A DNA stretch of 64,000 nt from JBIYSM02 sp044759095 (GCF_044759095.2 NZ_JBIYSM020000003.1:70091-134090), one strand, 5' to 3'. Positions 25,912 through 35,348 are shown, counted from the stretch's first letter. Translations and numbers: made by a program. Notes: generated by a model from the sequence alone, not told the origin.

Positions 25912-26607
25912 GTGACAAAAATATTGGTAGTGGATGATGAAGCTTCCATTGCGAAGTTGTTGCAGTTTAACCTGGAAAAAGCGGGCTATGAAGTGGTAAC
26001 AGCGTTTGACGGGAAACAGGCGCTGGATATGGCTCGTTTAGAGCAGCCTGATTTTATTATTCTCGACCTGATGCTGCCGAAGATGGACGGGATGGACGTT
26101 TGCAAAACGCTGCGTCAGGAGCGGAACAACACCCCGATCCTGATGCTTACCGCCAAGGACGACGAGCTGGACAAGATCCTCGGGTTGGAACTGGGGGCAG
26201 ACGATTACTTGACCAAGCCGTTCAGTCCCCGTGAAGTGATTGCCCGCGTCAAAGCCATTCTGCGCCGTACGCAAACCGCATCGGAGGCTCCCGATCAGAC
26301 GGAAGAGGTCGTGCTGCAGTTTGGTGAGATTCGCTTGTACCCGGAAAAGTATGAAGTGTACCGCGGCGAAGAAAAAGTGGAACTGACCCCGAAGGAGTTT
26401 GAGCTGTTGCATTATCTGGCCAGTCATCAGGGACGCGTGCTTACCCGCGATCAACTGTTGAATGCGGTCTGGAACTACGACTTTATTGGTGATTCGCGCA
26501 TTGTTGATGTGCATGTCAGCCATCTTCGCGAAAAGCTGGAAGAAGACACGAAAAATCCCCGTTACATCAAAACCGTGCGGGGATTAGGTTACAAACTAGA
26601 GGGATAA
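25912..26607 (+). CDS. phoP: Response regulator PhoP (OmpR/PhoB family)
   Basis: DNA-binding regulator of the phosphate-starvation response. 231 residues: receiver domain 1-120 with VVDDE, phospho-acceptor Asp in IILDLMLPKMDGMD and LTAKDDELDKILGLELGADD; winged helix 135-231 ending RYIKTVRGLGYKLEG. GTG at 25912 follows AGGGGGAA; the frame is open upstream but without a ribosome site. Pho-box-like hexamers TTTACG and ATAACT lie 11 bases apart at 25794-25810, suggesting autoregulation (weak). Position after mdh matches B. subtilis. Confidence 0.95.
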   Translation: MTKILVVDDEASIAKLLQFNLEKAGYEVVTAFDGKQALDMARLEQPDFIILDLMLPKMDGMDVCKTLRQERNNTPILMLTAKDDELDKILGLELGADDYLTKPFSPREVIARVKAILRRTQTASEAPDQTEEVVLQFGEIRLYPEKYEVYRGEEKVELTPKEFELLHYLASHQGRVLTRDQLLNAVWNYDFIGDSRIVDVHVSHLREKLEEDTKNPRYIKTVRGLGYKLEG

Positions 26608-26625
26608 CAACGGGAGGCTTGAGAG

Positions 26626-28389
26626 GTGACGCGCTTTCGCATCAAACTAACCTTGACCATCCTCGGCCTCATTTCGCTTGTGCTGATCGTCATGGGGATC
26701 TACTTTGCCAAAGTACTGGAACGCTCCTACATGGAGGCGATGAACGAGCTGCTTGCCAGAGAATCGAGACTGGTGGCGCAGGCTGTCCGGCAGCCGGAGA
26801 TGTTTCGTGACGCAGCAATCCTGGCGGAACGTGTCCAACAATTTGCCCCTTCGGAAGACGTGCGCCTCACCGTGATCGATTCACAGGGAACGGTCCTGTA
26901 TGACAACAACTCTCACCCCGAGAATATGGAAAATCATGCGAACCGGCCCGAGTTTGTCGCCGCTCTTCGCGGAAAAACAGGCGCTTCCCGCCGTTTCAGT
27001 GAAACGCTGGGGTATGACATGATGTACGTAGCCGTACCCGTAATGCAGGGGGAGCAGGTCATCGGAGCGGTACGCTCGGCGATGTCCATGAAAGACATTA
27101 CCGATACGATACACAGCATGTGGTTTAGCCTCTTGACCGGACTCCTCATTACCCTGGTGGTTGGATCGCTGGTGGTGTCGCGCATTTCGTTCAGCATTAT
27201 CCGGCCGATTGAAGAGATCACTCGCGTCGCCCGCAACATCACGCAGCGGGAGTTCGAAAGCCGGGTAAAGATCAAAGCCAAGGACGAGATTGGTCAGCTG
27301 GCAGGTGCCATCAATTTCATGGCGTCCAGCCTGGAAAAGCAAATGTATGAGATTTCGGAAAACCAGCAGCGCCTCACCGGTGTTCTCACCAATATGACCA
27401 GCGGAGTGATATTCGTCACGGAAAACCGCCGTATCATGCTGGTCAATCCGGCAGTGGAAAAACTGCTCGGCACTCCCGGTCACGAACTGGTCGGCAAACT
27501 GCATATCGAGGCGGGGAAAAATTTTGGTCTCAGCCAGTACATCGACCGCTGCCTCGACACGGGAGAGAAGTTTCGTCAGGAGATTCACATCTACTATCCG
27601 CAGGAAAGGGTATTGGATGTGAACTTTGCTCCTTACATCAACTTCAAGGGGGAAGCAAAAGGCGTCGTTGTCGTCCTGCACGATATTACGGAGATTCGCC
27701 GTCTGGAGAAAATGCGCAGTGATTTTGTGGCCAATGTATCCCACGAGCTGCGTACACCCATTACCTCAATCAAGGGCTTTACCGAAACGCTGCTGGACGG
27801 AGCGATGCAGGATGAAGATACCTGCCGCAACTTTTTACAGATCATTTACGACGAGAGCGAACGGCTGTACCGGATGATCCGTGACATTCTCGACCTTTCC
27901 AAAATTGAGCAGAAACGGATCCCGCTGACGCTTAAGCGACTGAACGTACATGAACTGATCGAAGGCACGGTCGCGCTGGTGCAGGAGCAGCTTCAGCGCA
28001 AAAAGATCGCTTTCACGATGCCGGAAGGGCCACAAGTGTGGATGATCACGGACAGGGATTGCCTGCACCAGATCGTCCTGAACCTCGTCTCCAACGCGAT
28101 CGCCTACACACCGGAGGGAGGCGCCGTCGAAATCAAGGTGGAAACAAACGGCAGCACCGTGTCCATTAAGGTGAGTGACACGGGAATCGGGATTCCGGAA
28201 AAAGACATCCCGCGCATCTTTGAACGATTCTATCGGGTGGACAAAGCCCGCAGCCGGGATTCAGGCGGCACCGGGCTGGGGCTCGCCATCGTGAAGCATT
28301 TGGTAGAAAACCTGAACGGACAGATTTCGGTAGAGAGCGCAGAGGGCAAGGGGACCACGTTTACCGTTACCCTTCCTGTAAAGCAGTAG
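26626..28389 (+). CDS. phoR: Phosphate-sensor histidine kinase PhoR
   Basis: Membrane kinase that phosphorylates PhoP. 587 residues: membrane segment about 7-28, extracytoplasmic sensor domain to about 160, second segment about 165-190, HAMP 190-245, PAS 250-350, HisKA with VANVSHELRTPITSIKGF near 367-384 (phospho-acceptor His), and HATPase with NLVSNAIAYTPEGG, DTGIGIPEKDIPRIFERFYR and GGTGLGLAIV. GTG start at 26626, CGGGAGG upstream, 18 bases after phoP. Confidence 0.95.
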   Translation: MTRFRIKLTLTILGLISLVLIVMGIYFAKVLERSYMEAMNELLARESRLVAQAVRQPEMFRDAAILAERVQQFAPSEDVRLTVIDSQGTVLYDNNSHPENMENHANRPEFVAALRGKTGASRRFSETLGYDMMYVAVPVMQGEQVIGAVRSAMSMKDITDTIHSMWFSLLTGLLITLVVGSLVVSRISFSIIRPIEEITRVARNITQREFESRVKIKAKDEIGQLAGAINFMASSLEKQMYEISENQQRLTGVLTNMTSGVIFVTENRRIMLVNPAVEKLLGTPGHELVGKLHIEAGKNFGLSQYIDRCLDTGEKFRQEIHIYYPQERVLDVNFAPYINFKGEAKGVVVVLHDITEIRRLEKMRSDFVANVSHELRTPITSIKGFTETLLDGAMQDEDTCRNFLQIIYDESERLYRMIRDILDLSKIEQKRIPLTLKRLNVHELIEGTVALVQEQLQRKKIAFTMPEGPQVWMITDRDCLHQIVLNLVSNAIAYTPEGGAVEIKVETNGSTVSIKVSDTGIGIPEKDIPRIFERFYRVDKARSRDSGGTGLGLAIVKHLVENLNGQISVESAEGKGTTFTVTLPVKQ

Positions 28390-28445
28390 AACCGCACATG
28401 CGAAGGCTCGCGATGCCTTCGCTGGTTTACAACCTCCCCTAAATC

Positions 28446-28484
28446 TTTACAAAAAGATAACAATGCCTTTAACTGCCGTACATA
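28446..28484 (+). promoter_or_regulatory. Pho-box-like repeats upstream of phoU
   Basis: Four hexamers at exact 11-base steps: TTTACA (28446), ATAACA (28457), TTTAAC (28468), TACATA (28479). PhoP of Bacillus binds TT(A/T/C)ACA-like repeats at this spacing. A possible -10 TACGAT is at 28494. PhoP control of phoU is inferred. Confidence 0.5.
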
Positions 28485-28530
28485 AATTCCTTGTACGATT
28501 ATGCTGCAACCTATGGGGAGGGATTGTTAC

Positions 28531-29187
28531 ATGTCACGACATGTTTTTGAGGAACAGCTGGACGGCCTGCACCAAAAGCTGATGTCTATGGGAACGTTGG
28601 TAGAAGAAGCCATTCACAAGGCAATTAAAAGCCTGGTTGAGCGAGACGTGCAATTGGCCGATGAGGTCATTCAAAACGATACACTGATCAACGAATTGGA
28701 ACATGAGATTGAAACGGGATGCTTTCGGCTGATCGCTCTGCAGCAGCCGGTAGGCAGCGACCTGAGACGATTGGGAACGATGCTGAAGCTGGTTACGGAC
28801 CTGGAGCGAATGGGGGACCACGCCGTCTCGATCTCGAAGACGACACGCCGATTGATGGCCGAGCCGTACGTAAAGCCGCTCATCGACATTCCGATCATGG
28901 CGGATAACGTCAAAGAGATGGTGCGTGACTGCCTCAATGCCTACATCAACAAGGACAAGCAGGCGGCAGAAGAGATTGCGGTTCGCGACGATGTCGTCGA
29001 CAAGCTGTTCTCCAAGATTTTCCGCGATTTGATTGATGTGATGACAAACAACAAACAGTCGATTTCCCAGGGGACACACCTGTTGTTGGTAGCCCAGTAT
29101 CTGGAGCGAATCGCCGATCACGTCACCAATATCTGCGAGTGGATCATTTACATGAACACCGGGAAAATGACGGATTTGAACAACTAG
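28531..29187 (+). CDS. phoU: Phosphate-signalling protein PhoU
   Basis: Links the phosphate transporter to the PhoR kinase and dampens signalling. 218 residues made of two three-helix PhoU repeats (about 5-100 and 110-210), each with the metal-type motif: ETGCFRLIALQQP and DLERMGDHAVSI in the first, QYLERIADHVTNICEW in the second. ATG at 28531 follows GGGGAGGG. Normally phoU follows pstSCAB; here it follows phoPR with no pst genes in the window. Confidence 0.95.
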   Translation: MSRHVFEEQLDGLHQKLMSMGTLVEEAIHKAIKSLVERDVQLADEVIQNDTLINELEHEIETGCFRLIALQQPVGSDLRRLGTMLKLVTDLERMGDHAVSISKTTRRLMAEPYVKPLIDIPIMADNVKEMVRDCLNAYINKDKQAAEEIAVRDDVVDKLFSKIFRDLIDVMTNNKQSISQGTHLLLVAQYLERIADHVTNICEWIIYMNTGKMTDLNN

Positions 29188-29229
29188 GACAGAGAAACGA
29201 AACGGTTGAGAGGAAACAGGGAGTGTCGC

Positions 29230-30204
29230 ATGAAACCATCCGGACTGCTCATACTAACCTTGGAGGAGGTGAGCAGCCGGATGTTTTTTTCCTGGATGGC
29301 GGGGTTATTGCTCCTGCTAAATCCAATCGACGTAGCCGATTTTTTGCAAATCGAATATAACGGTGAAATCATCGCGTACATGGATAGGGCTGGCTATACC
29401 ATCCCGTTTGACGACATACCTTTGGTGGACGATGCAAAGCTGTATCTGTTTGCTCAACAACTGGAAGCACAGGTCTACCAGCCCCCTGTCAATGCCTCGT
29501 TTAACGACAAGGGGGAGATTGTACCGGAAACAAAGGGACGAACCCTGAACCACAACGCTTTTATTCAACAATTCTTCTCGTATTATTACAGCAACGGACC
29601 GATGCGGATCAATCAGATTTACCAGGACGTGTATCCGAAGGTGGATCGGGAGCTGCTGAAATATGTAAGCCAAAAGAGAATCGGTCAGTATGTCACGTTT
29701 TTCAATCCGAACAACAAAAACCGTTCCCACAATATTTCGCTCGCTGCCAAAGCGATCAACAACTATGTCGTGATGCCGGGAGAGATTTTTTCCTTTAACA
29801 AGGTGGTGGGCATGCGAACCAAGGCAAAAGGTTACCTGCAAGCGCCTGTGATCGTCAAGGGAGAGCTCTCTGAAGGGATCGGCGGAGGAATCTGCCAGGT
29901 GTCTTCCACCCTGTACAATGCGGTGGATCACGCCGGGCTGCACATAGTGAAACGATATTCACACAGCCGCCATGTCCCTTACGTCCCACCTGGCAGGGAC
30001 GCGACGGTCAGCTGGTATGGACCCGACTTTGTATTTCAAAACAAGTACCCTTACCCGGTGTTGATTCGGGCCAGGTCGCAATCGGGACGGATGGCGGTCA
30101 CCATCCACTCGTTTCCCGAGATTGAACACGAACCGCGCCACGTCCCCAGTGTCCGCAACCAATTGCCGGAGGAAACCCCTATCGGGAAGAACAGCATCGA
30201 GTAA
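29230..30204 (+). CDS. VanW-family envelope protein
   Basis: About 324 residues with a hydrophobic N-terminus and a VanW domain (COG2720) in the C-terminal half: GEIFSFNKVVGMRTKAKGY, GGGICQVSSTLYNAV and SRHVPYVPPGRDATVSW. The family is linked to the cell envelope and vancomycin-resistance clusters, but activity is unknown. A start at 29230 has GGGAG seven bases upstream; a start at 29281 has GGAGGAGG eleven bases upstream and would give 307 residues. I cannot decide between them. Ends in its own terminator. Confidence 0.85.
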   Translation: MKPSGLLILTLEEVSSRMFFSWMAGLLLLLNPIDVADFLQIEYNGEIIAYMDRAGYTIPFDDIPLVDDAKLYLFAQQLEAQVYQPPVNASFNDKGEIVPETKGRTLNHNAFIQQFFSYYYSNGPMRINQIYQDVYPKVDRELLKYVSQKRIGQYVTFFNPNNKNRSHNISLAAKAINNYVVMPGEIFSFNKVVGMRTKAKGYLQAPVIVKGELSEGIGGGICQVSSTLYNAVDHAGLHIVKRYSHSRHVPYVPPGRDATVSWYGPDFVFQNKYPYPVLIRARSQSGRMAVTIHSFPEIEHEPRHVPSVRNQLPEETPIGKNSIE

Positions 30205-30224
30205 GACAGGTGCTGTTTTTTTGT
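30191..30224 (+). terminator. Terminator after the VanW gene
   Basis: ACAGCA / TGCTGT arms followed by seven T residues, overlapping the stop codon. Confidence 0.7.
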
Positions 30225-30234
30225 TAAAATATAG

Positions 30235-30293
30235 TTGCTATTCCAATGATGTGTGCTATATTATTTCGTATGGAAAAATTTCGTGCACGAAAT
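30235..30293 (+). promoter_or_regulatory. marR-efflux operon promoter with perfect 16-bp palindrome
   Basis: TTGCTA (30235-30240), 16-base spacer, TATATT (30257-30262). The perfect palindrome ATTTCGTGCACGAAAT at 30278-30293 lies just after the expected start of transcription; a half-site TATTTCGTA is at the -10. This is the normal arrangement for MarR autorepression. Confidence 0.75.
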
Positions 30294-30314
30294 AATGAAT
30301 GAAAGGGGCTAAAA

Positions 30315-30740
30315 ATGGAAAAACCGACGGTCATCCGTGACCTGTTGAAGCGATTGAACAAGACCATAAACGTGATCGCCACCAGAGAACTCGGAAAATT
30401 TGGCTTGACCATGCCGCAGCTGATGGTGATTCGGCAAATTGTGCATGAGCCGAAGACGATTGGTCAGATCAGCAAAGCGGTAGACCTATCCTACAGCACC
30501 ATTTCCGGCATCATTGACCGTTTGGAGCGGGAGCAATTGGTCGTGCGAATGAGGGATGAGCACGACCGCCGCGTGGTATGGATACGGATTACGCCCAAGT
30601 TTAAAGAGGTTGTTGGTCAAGTGCCGATCTTTTCAGATGAGTACTACAACCGATTGTTTGAAGACTTTTCGGATCAGGAGTTGGACTCAATCATCCTTGT
30701 ACTGAAGATGCTGACAAACAAGTTAGAAAAAGAAAGTTGA
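30315..30740 (+). CDS. MarR-family regulator
   Basis: 141-residue winged-helix repressor: LTMPQLMVIRQIV, YSTISGIIDRLEREQLVVRM (recognition helix) and DEHDRRVVWIRIT (wing). Likely dimer helices at both ends. It heads a four-gene operon with two membrane-fusion-type adaptors and an MFS exporter and probably represses it until a toxic compound binds. ATG follows AAAGGGG. Confidence 0.93.
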   Translation: MEKPTVIRDLLKRLNKTINVIATRELGKFGLTMPQLMVIRQIVHEPKTIGQISKAVDLSYSTISGIIDRLEREQLVVRMRDEHDRRVVWIRITPKFKEVVGQVPIFSDEYYNRLFEDFSDQELDSIILVLKMLTNKLEKES

Positions 30741-30749
30741 GGAGAAATC

Positions 30750-31409
30750 ATGAAGCGAAAGAGCGTGCTTACGGCGATTCTTGCGGGAATGATCCTCGCG
30801 GGAGGAGGGGTTGGCTATTACTACTGGTATGAAGGAAGTCATTACGTCACGACGGAGGACGCTCGGGTGGCAGGAGATATCTACCGCATCATGCCGCGAA
30901 TTGCAGGGAAGCTGATCGCCCTGCAAATTAAGGACGGCGATATGGTTGTTTCCGACCAAATTGTAGGTCAGCAGGACACGACCAATCTTCCCGGCAGCCT
31001 GCTGGAAAATGCGGTCCTGCGAGCTCCCATTTCCGGTACGGTAATGAAAACTCTGGCCAAAACAGGAGAAGTCGTTTCACCTGGTCAATCTGTCGCGATG
31101 GTGGTGGATGAAAGCAATCTGTATATTTCCGCAAATGTTGAAGAGACGGAGATTCAACGTCTGCAGGTGGGCCAACTGGTTGACATCAAGATCGACGCTT
31201 TCCCCGATTTGAAATTAACCGGCCATCTGGCGGAAATTGGCAGGGCGACCAATTCTACGTTTGCCTTGCTGCCCGCCATCAATACCAGCGGGAACTTTAC
31301 CAAAGTGACACAGCGCATCCCGATTAAAGTGGCGATTGATTCCAGCGAGTCCGTTCACTTGTGGGCCGGAATGAATGCGGAAATCAAAGTTCATGTGAAG
31401 GGGATATAG
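30750..31409 (+). CDS. EmrA/HlyD-type membrane fusion protein (short)
   Basis: 219 residues, N-terminal membrane anchor (about 7-26) followed by a barrel-sandwich hybrid split without the usual long coiled-coil: APISGTVMKTLAKTGEVVSP and DESNLYISANVEETE. Works with the downstream EmrB-like transporter. The absence of the hairpin explains its short length relative to EmrA (about 390). It begins 9 bases after marR. Confidence 0.85.
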   Translation: MKRKSVLTAILAGMILAGGGVGYYYWYEGSHYVTTEDARVAGDIYRIMPRIAGKLIALQIKDGDMVVSDQIVGQQDTTNLPGSLLENAVLRAPISGTVMKTLAKTGEVVSPGQSVAMVVDESNLYISANVEETEIQRLQVGQLVDIKIDAFPDLKLTGHLAEIGRATNSTFALLPAINTSGNFTKVTQRIPIKVAIDSSESVHLWAGMNAEIKVHVKGI

Positions 31410-31412
31410 GGG

Positions 31413-32633
31413 ATGCGTAAACGGTTACTGTCACAAAAGATGATTGTCGTTCTTTCCACGGTTTCCCTTTTGGCAGCCGGCTGCATCAATCAGACCACTG
31501 CACCGGAAGGGAATGTCCCGGTCGTTAAGGCATGGAAGGTAACGTCCCATACCGGTTCGATCGCCAGCGGAAAAGTGCAGGCGGAAGAAGAGATTCAAGT
31601 GGTGTCCAAACTTCCTGGCAAGGTGTCGCAAGTAAGGGTCAAGGAAGGCTCGACCGTAAAAAAAGGGGACATCCTGATCGAGCTGGAGTCATCCGACTAC
31701 CTCCAGCAGGTAAAGCAAGCGGAAGCGGCGATTACCGGCGCACAGGCGCGTCTGGCTGACGCACAGGCAGGGGCCCGCTCCCAAGAACTGCAGCGCTTAT
31801 CCAGCGGAGTCGCACAGGCGCAAGCAGGTCTTCAGGTCGCCCAAAACAGCTACAATCGCATGAAAGCCCTGTATGACTCTGGAGCAATATCTCAGGCTGA
31901 ACTGGAAAAAGCTTCATTGGAACTGGAAAAGGCGAAAACAGGTTTGGAACAGGCACAGGCACAACTGGATTTGGTGAAGGCAGGACCTACCTCCAACTCG
32001 GTAGCTGCCTTGCAGGCCGATGTCGAGCGGCTGCAATCGGGATTGGCACTCGCGAAAATGACGTATGAAAACACACTGATTCATGCGCCCATCAGCGGCA
32101 TTGTCGCCCGCCGAAGCATTGATCCGGGTGAAATGGCACAGCCGGGTGTTCCGCTCTTGATACTGGTGAATATGGATTCGGTCAAAATTGAAGCAAGTGT
32201 ACCTCAGGATCAGATTAATCAGATCAAGATGGGATCGACCGTCGTCGTAAAGGCTGCGGGTATGGGAAGCAAAATATGGACGGGTACGGTTGAATTTGTC
32301 AGCCCGGTGTCCGATCCGAACAGCAGCTCCTTTCCTATCAAAGTGAAGGTGAACAATCAGGACGGCTCACTCAAGGCAGGTATGCTGGCGGAGGTTTACT
32401 TGCAGGACGGCAACGACCATGAGTGGAAGCTCCCCGCCTCAGCGATTGTGAAAAAAGCGAACAAATCCTACCTTTATAAAATAGACCGCGATGTGGTTCA
32501 TGAGGTGGAGGTAACCGTCGGTGAAATCGACCGTGATTGGGCAACCGTCACTGGCGGCGTGAATGATCAGGACAGCATCGTAATGAATCCGAGTGAGCAA
32601 TTGAAGGAAGGCAGCAAAGTACTCGTAAACTAG
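31413..32633 (+). CDS. RND/HlyD-type efflux adaptor lipoprotein
   Basis: 406 residues. Signal peptide with lipobox LLAAGC (Cys at residue 24) predicts a lipoprotein. Barrel-sandwich halves flank a long coiled-coil hairpin of about 90-200 rich in A, Q, L and E (QAEAAITGAQARLADAQAG). The lipoyl halves VRVKEGSTVKKGDILIELES and IHAPISGIVARRSIDPGEMA are typical RND adaptor sequences. Four bases after the shorter adaptor. Two adaptors for one MFS exporter is unusual. Confidence 0.9.
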   Translation: MRKRLLSQKMIVVLSTVSLLAAGCINQTTAPEGNVPVVKAWKVTSHTGSIASGKVQAEEEIQVVSKLPGKVSQVRVKEGSTVKKGDILIELESSDYLQQVKQAEAAITGAQARLADAQAGARSQELQRLSSGVAQAQAGLQVAQNSYNRMKALYDSGAISQAELEKASLELEKAKTGLEQAQAQLDLVKAGPTSNSVAALQADVERLQSGLALAKMTYENTLIHAPISGIVARRSIDPGEMAQPGVPLLILVNMDSVKIEASVPQDQINQIKMGSTVVVKAAGMGSKIWTGTVEFVSPVSDPNSSSFPIKVKVNNQDGSLKAGMLAEVYLQDGNDHEWKLPASAIVKKANKSYLYKIDRDVVHEVEVTVGEIDRDWATVTGGVNDQDSIVMNPSEQLKEGSKVLVN

Positions 32634-32646
32634 AGGGGGATTGGCT

Positions 32647-34176
32647 GTGTGGATTACCCTCATCGCGATCATTTTGGGAACGTTTGTAGCGGTGTTGAAT
32701 AATAGTTTGATCAATATTGCGCTGCCCACCCTGGTAAACGTGTTCGGCTCCACCACCCAGACAATCCAGTGGGTCTTGACCGGCTTCATGCTGGCAAGTG
32801 CGGTCGTCATTCCGATGAGTGGTGCGTTGGGCGACAAGTTCGGGTATAAAAAAGTGTACCTTACCACGCTGATCGCGTTTACGATCACGTCCGGTCTTTG
32901 CGGGTTGGCGTGGAGTGACAGCAGTTTGATCGCTTTCCGCATCGTTCAAGGTGTAAGCGGCGGAATGATAATGCCGATTGGGATGGCGATGATTTACATG
33001 ATCATCCCCCGGGAAAAGATCGGGGTCGCCCTGGGCCTGTACGGGATTGCCGCGATGGTTGCACCGGCCGTCGGTCCTACTTTGAGCGGATACCTGATCG
33101 AATACTTCAGTTGGCGCATGTTGTTTTTCATGAACGTGCCTGTCGGAATCATAGCGGTATTTTTGTGCAGCATCCTCTTGAAGGAGACCCCGAAAAAGCC
33201 TGACATGACGTTTGACCTCTTGGGGGCGGTTCTCTCTGTCATCGCGTTTGGGACGCTATTACTGGCATTGAGCAAAGGCCAGGCGGAGGGATGGACGTCC
33301 CTGTATATCGTCAGTTTGTTTTTTATCGCTTTTTTCAGCATGGCGCTCTTCATTTGGGTGGAGTTGGGGAAGGAGCAGCCGCTCCTCGATTTACGCTTGT
33401 TTAAAATCCCGGTATTTACACTCAGTGTGTTTACGTCCAGCTTCGTCATGATAGGGATGATGGGCGGGGTATTTCTCATCCCGATTTTTTTGCAGAACAT
33501 TCAAGGGATGACAGCAGTCGATACAGGGCTGCTCTTGATGCCGCAGTCGGTTGCCATGGCCTTGATGATGCCGGTGAGCGGCAAATTGTTTGACAAGTAT
33601 GGCGTAGGACCCGTCGGCTTTATCGGCCTCACCATCATGGGGATTACGACGCTTGCACTGTATCGGTTGACGGCCGATACACCGCACCACTGGTTAGATA
33701 CGGTGTTAACCTTGAGGGGACTCGGCATCGGACTATGCATGATGCCGCTCTCCACCGTGGGGATGAATGCCGTCCCGCGGGCAAGTGTCGGGAAAGCTTC
33801 TTCTCTTTCCAACGTCATCCGACAAGTGATGAGCTCGTTGGGTATTGCCATCTTGACAGGCATCATGACCCGCCAGCAAAACCTACATACAGCGGCCATT
33901 TCCGAAAGTGTGTCCATTATGTCTGATGCGGCCAATGACGTATTAAAGAGCTTATCCGGCGTGCTATCGTTGAACGGTGTGGACCAAGCTGCGGCTTTCG
34001 GAACGGCAAGCTATCTTCTGGCCGGACTGATTCAAAGAGAGGCTGCTGTCAGGGCCATCGCCGATACCCTGATGCTGTCGGCCCTGCCCGTTGTCGCGTC
34101 AATCCCGCTTGTTTACTTTTTGCGCAAGAAAAACGCAGGCGCCAAGCCGGAACAAGAACAAAAGACAGCAGCCTAG
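32647..34176 (+). CDS. MFS multidrug exporter, DHA2 (EmrB/QacA) family
   Basis: About 509 residues with 14 membrane segments. LNNSLINIALPTLVNVFGST near 17-36 and the motif A-like GALGDKFGYKKVYL are typical of DHA2 exporters; WRMLFFMNVPVGIIAV near 158-173 is the family motif. GTG at 32647 lies 7 bases after GGGGG; an in-frame TTG at 32641 is too close to that site. Proton-driven export of toxic compounds, probably through the two adaptors upstream. Terminator follows. Confidence 0.93.
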   Translation: MWITLIAIILGTFVAVLNNSLINIALPTLVNVFGSTTQTIQWVLTGFMLASAVVIPMSGALGDKFGYKKVYLTTLIAFTITSGLCGLAWSDSSLIAFRIVQGVSGGMIMPIGMAMIYMIIPREKIGVALGLYGIAAMVAPAVGPTLSGYLIEYFSWRMLFFMNVPVGIIAVFLCSILLKETPKKPDMTFDLLGAVLSVIAFGTLLLALSKGQAEGWTSLYIVSLFFIAFFSMALFIWVELGKEQPLLDLRLFKIPVFTLSVFTSSFVMIGMMGGVFLIPIFLQNIQGMTAVDTGLLLMPQSVAMALMMPVSGKLFDKYGVGPVGFIGLTIMGITTLALYRLTADTPHHWLDTVLTLRGLGIGLCMMPLSTVGMNAVPRASVGKASSLSNVIRQVMSSLGIAILTGIMTRQQNLHTAAISESVSIMSDAANDVLKSLSGVLSLNGVDQAAAFGTASYLLAGLIQREAAVRAIADTLMLSALPVVASIPLVYFLRKKNAGAKPEQEQKTAA

Positions 34177-34195
34177 AGAAGCTGCTGTCTTTTTG
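34161..34195 (+). terminator. Terminator of the efflux operon
   Basis: Twelve-base perfect stem AAAGACAGCAGC / GCTGCTGTCTTT followed by TTT, with the MFS stop codon in the loop. Confidence 0.88.
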
Positions 34196-34259
34196 TTATG
34201 ATGAGAAATGTGATCATGAATCCTTGTTCAAAAAATTCATCTGGATTGGGAGAGATAAA

Positions 34260-34403
34260 ATGACGCAACCACCAGGTCGACGAAAAAGCCTGCTTTTGTA
34301 TATAAAAGGACTTTCCGTATGGGGAAAAATGGGTTGGGTCATCTTTCTTGGATACATCGTCGGCCGAATCGTATACTGGATCGTAACGGTGTTGAGAGGT
34401 TAA
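34260..34403 (+). CDS. Small membrane protein, unknown function
   Basis: 47 codons: basic N-terminus MTQPPGRRKSLLLYI, then a hydrophobic stretch with GWVIFLGYIVGRIVYWIV. GGGAGAG is 5-6 bases before the ATG. Its stop is directly next to the stop of the EamA gene on the other strand. No family recognised. Confidence 0.6.
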   Translation: MTQPPGRRKSLLLYIKGLSVWGKMGWVIFLGYIVGRIVYWIVTVLRG

Positions 34404-35348
34404 TCACGCAAGCTTTTCTGGCGAGACAGTCACTGATTCATGCGGTTTGACTCCCTTGACGGGCTGATTGTACCGGAGAAAGAGATAAACCCCTGCCAGA
34501 ATGATCAGACCGCCTATCCACTGTGGCATGGTAACCACTTCACCGAGGATGAAGTAGGCGAGAATGGCCGTTCCCACCGGTTCTCCGAGAATTCCCATGG
34601 AAATCGTCGCGGTGTTCAGCCACTTGATCACCCAGTTGAAAATGGAGTGTCCCAGCAGTGTGGGGAATAGGGCAAGACAGAAAAACCAGCCCCAATCGGA
34701 AAGCGGATACCCGGTCAGTTCGTAGCCAAGGACCAGATCGTAGGCAACCAGCAGCAGACTTGTCATGCTGTACACCACCAGTGTATAGGCAAACGAAGAG
34801 AGGTGTTGCCGGATATACTGTCCGATCAGCCAGTAGGCGGTAACGGTTACGGCTCCCAGCAGGGCAAGAATGTCCCCCCAAAGCGCCATGCCCCCGATCT
34901 GAAAATCGCTCCAACCGATGACAAAGCTGCCGATAATGGCAAGCAATCCGCCTGACAACGCCAGCGGACGCAGCTTTTCCCCAAACAAAACATACCCGCC
35001 GATAAAGGCGAACAGCGGCTGCAGCGTAACCAGAACGGTAGAGCTGGCCACTGACGTGTAGTTGAGCGATTCAAACCAGAGCAGGAAGTGGCTGGCCAAA
35101 AAAGCTCCGGACAGCGTGCTTAACAGCCACTGCTTTCGTGTCAACTGTCTGATTTCGGTCAGAACGCTGCGGTTCCACAACAAAAACGGCAGGGTCAGCA
35201 GGACGGAAAAGACCAGCCTGTAGGTAGCGATGACGGGCGCCGGAGCGGATGACAGCTTGACGAAAATGGCAGACGTGGACACAGCGACGACGCCGAGAAA
35301 CAAGGCGAAGTAAGGCGGAATCAAGGGCTTTTCCATCGGGTTTTCCAT
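34404..35348 (-). CDS. EamA/DMT-family transporter
   Basis: 314 residues with ten membrane segments in two EamA repeats: first begins LFLGVVAVSTSAIFVKLS, second near residue 165 with WGDILALLGAVTVTAYWLIG. Likely exporter of small metabolites; substrate unknown. ATG at 35348 follows AAGAAGGTG at good spacing. A second start at 35336 (MEKPLIPP) is possible. Confidence 0.9.
   Translation of the reverse strand: MENPMEKPLIPPYFALFLGVVAVSTSAIFVKLSSAPAPVIATYRLVFSVLLTLPFLLWNRSVLTEIRQLTRKQWLLSTLSGAFLASHFLLWFESLNYTSVASSTVLVTLQPLFAFIGGYVLFGEKLRPLALSGGLLAIIGSFVIGWSDFQIGGMALWGDILALLGAVTVTAYWLIGQYIRQHLSSFAYTLVVYSMTSLLLVAYDLVLGYELTGYPLSDWGWFFCLALFPTLLGHSIFNWVIKWLNTATISMGILGEPVGTAILAYFILGEVVTMPQWIGGLIILAGVYLFLRYNQPVKGVKPHESVTVSPEKLA

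Noticed and set aside
23349..25918. Two long frames antisense to icd and mdh
   Set aside because: Both are shadows of unmistakable TCA genes.
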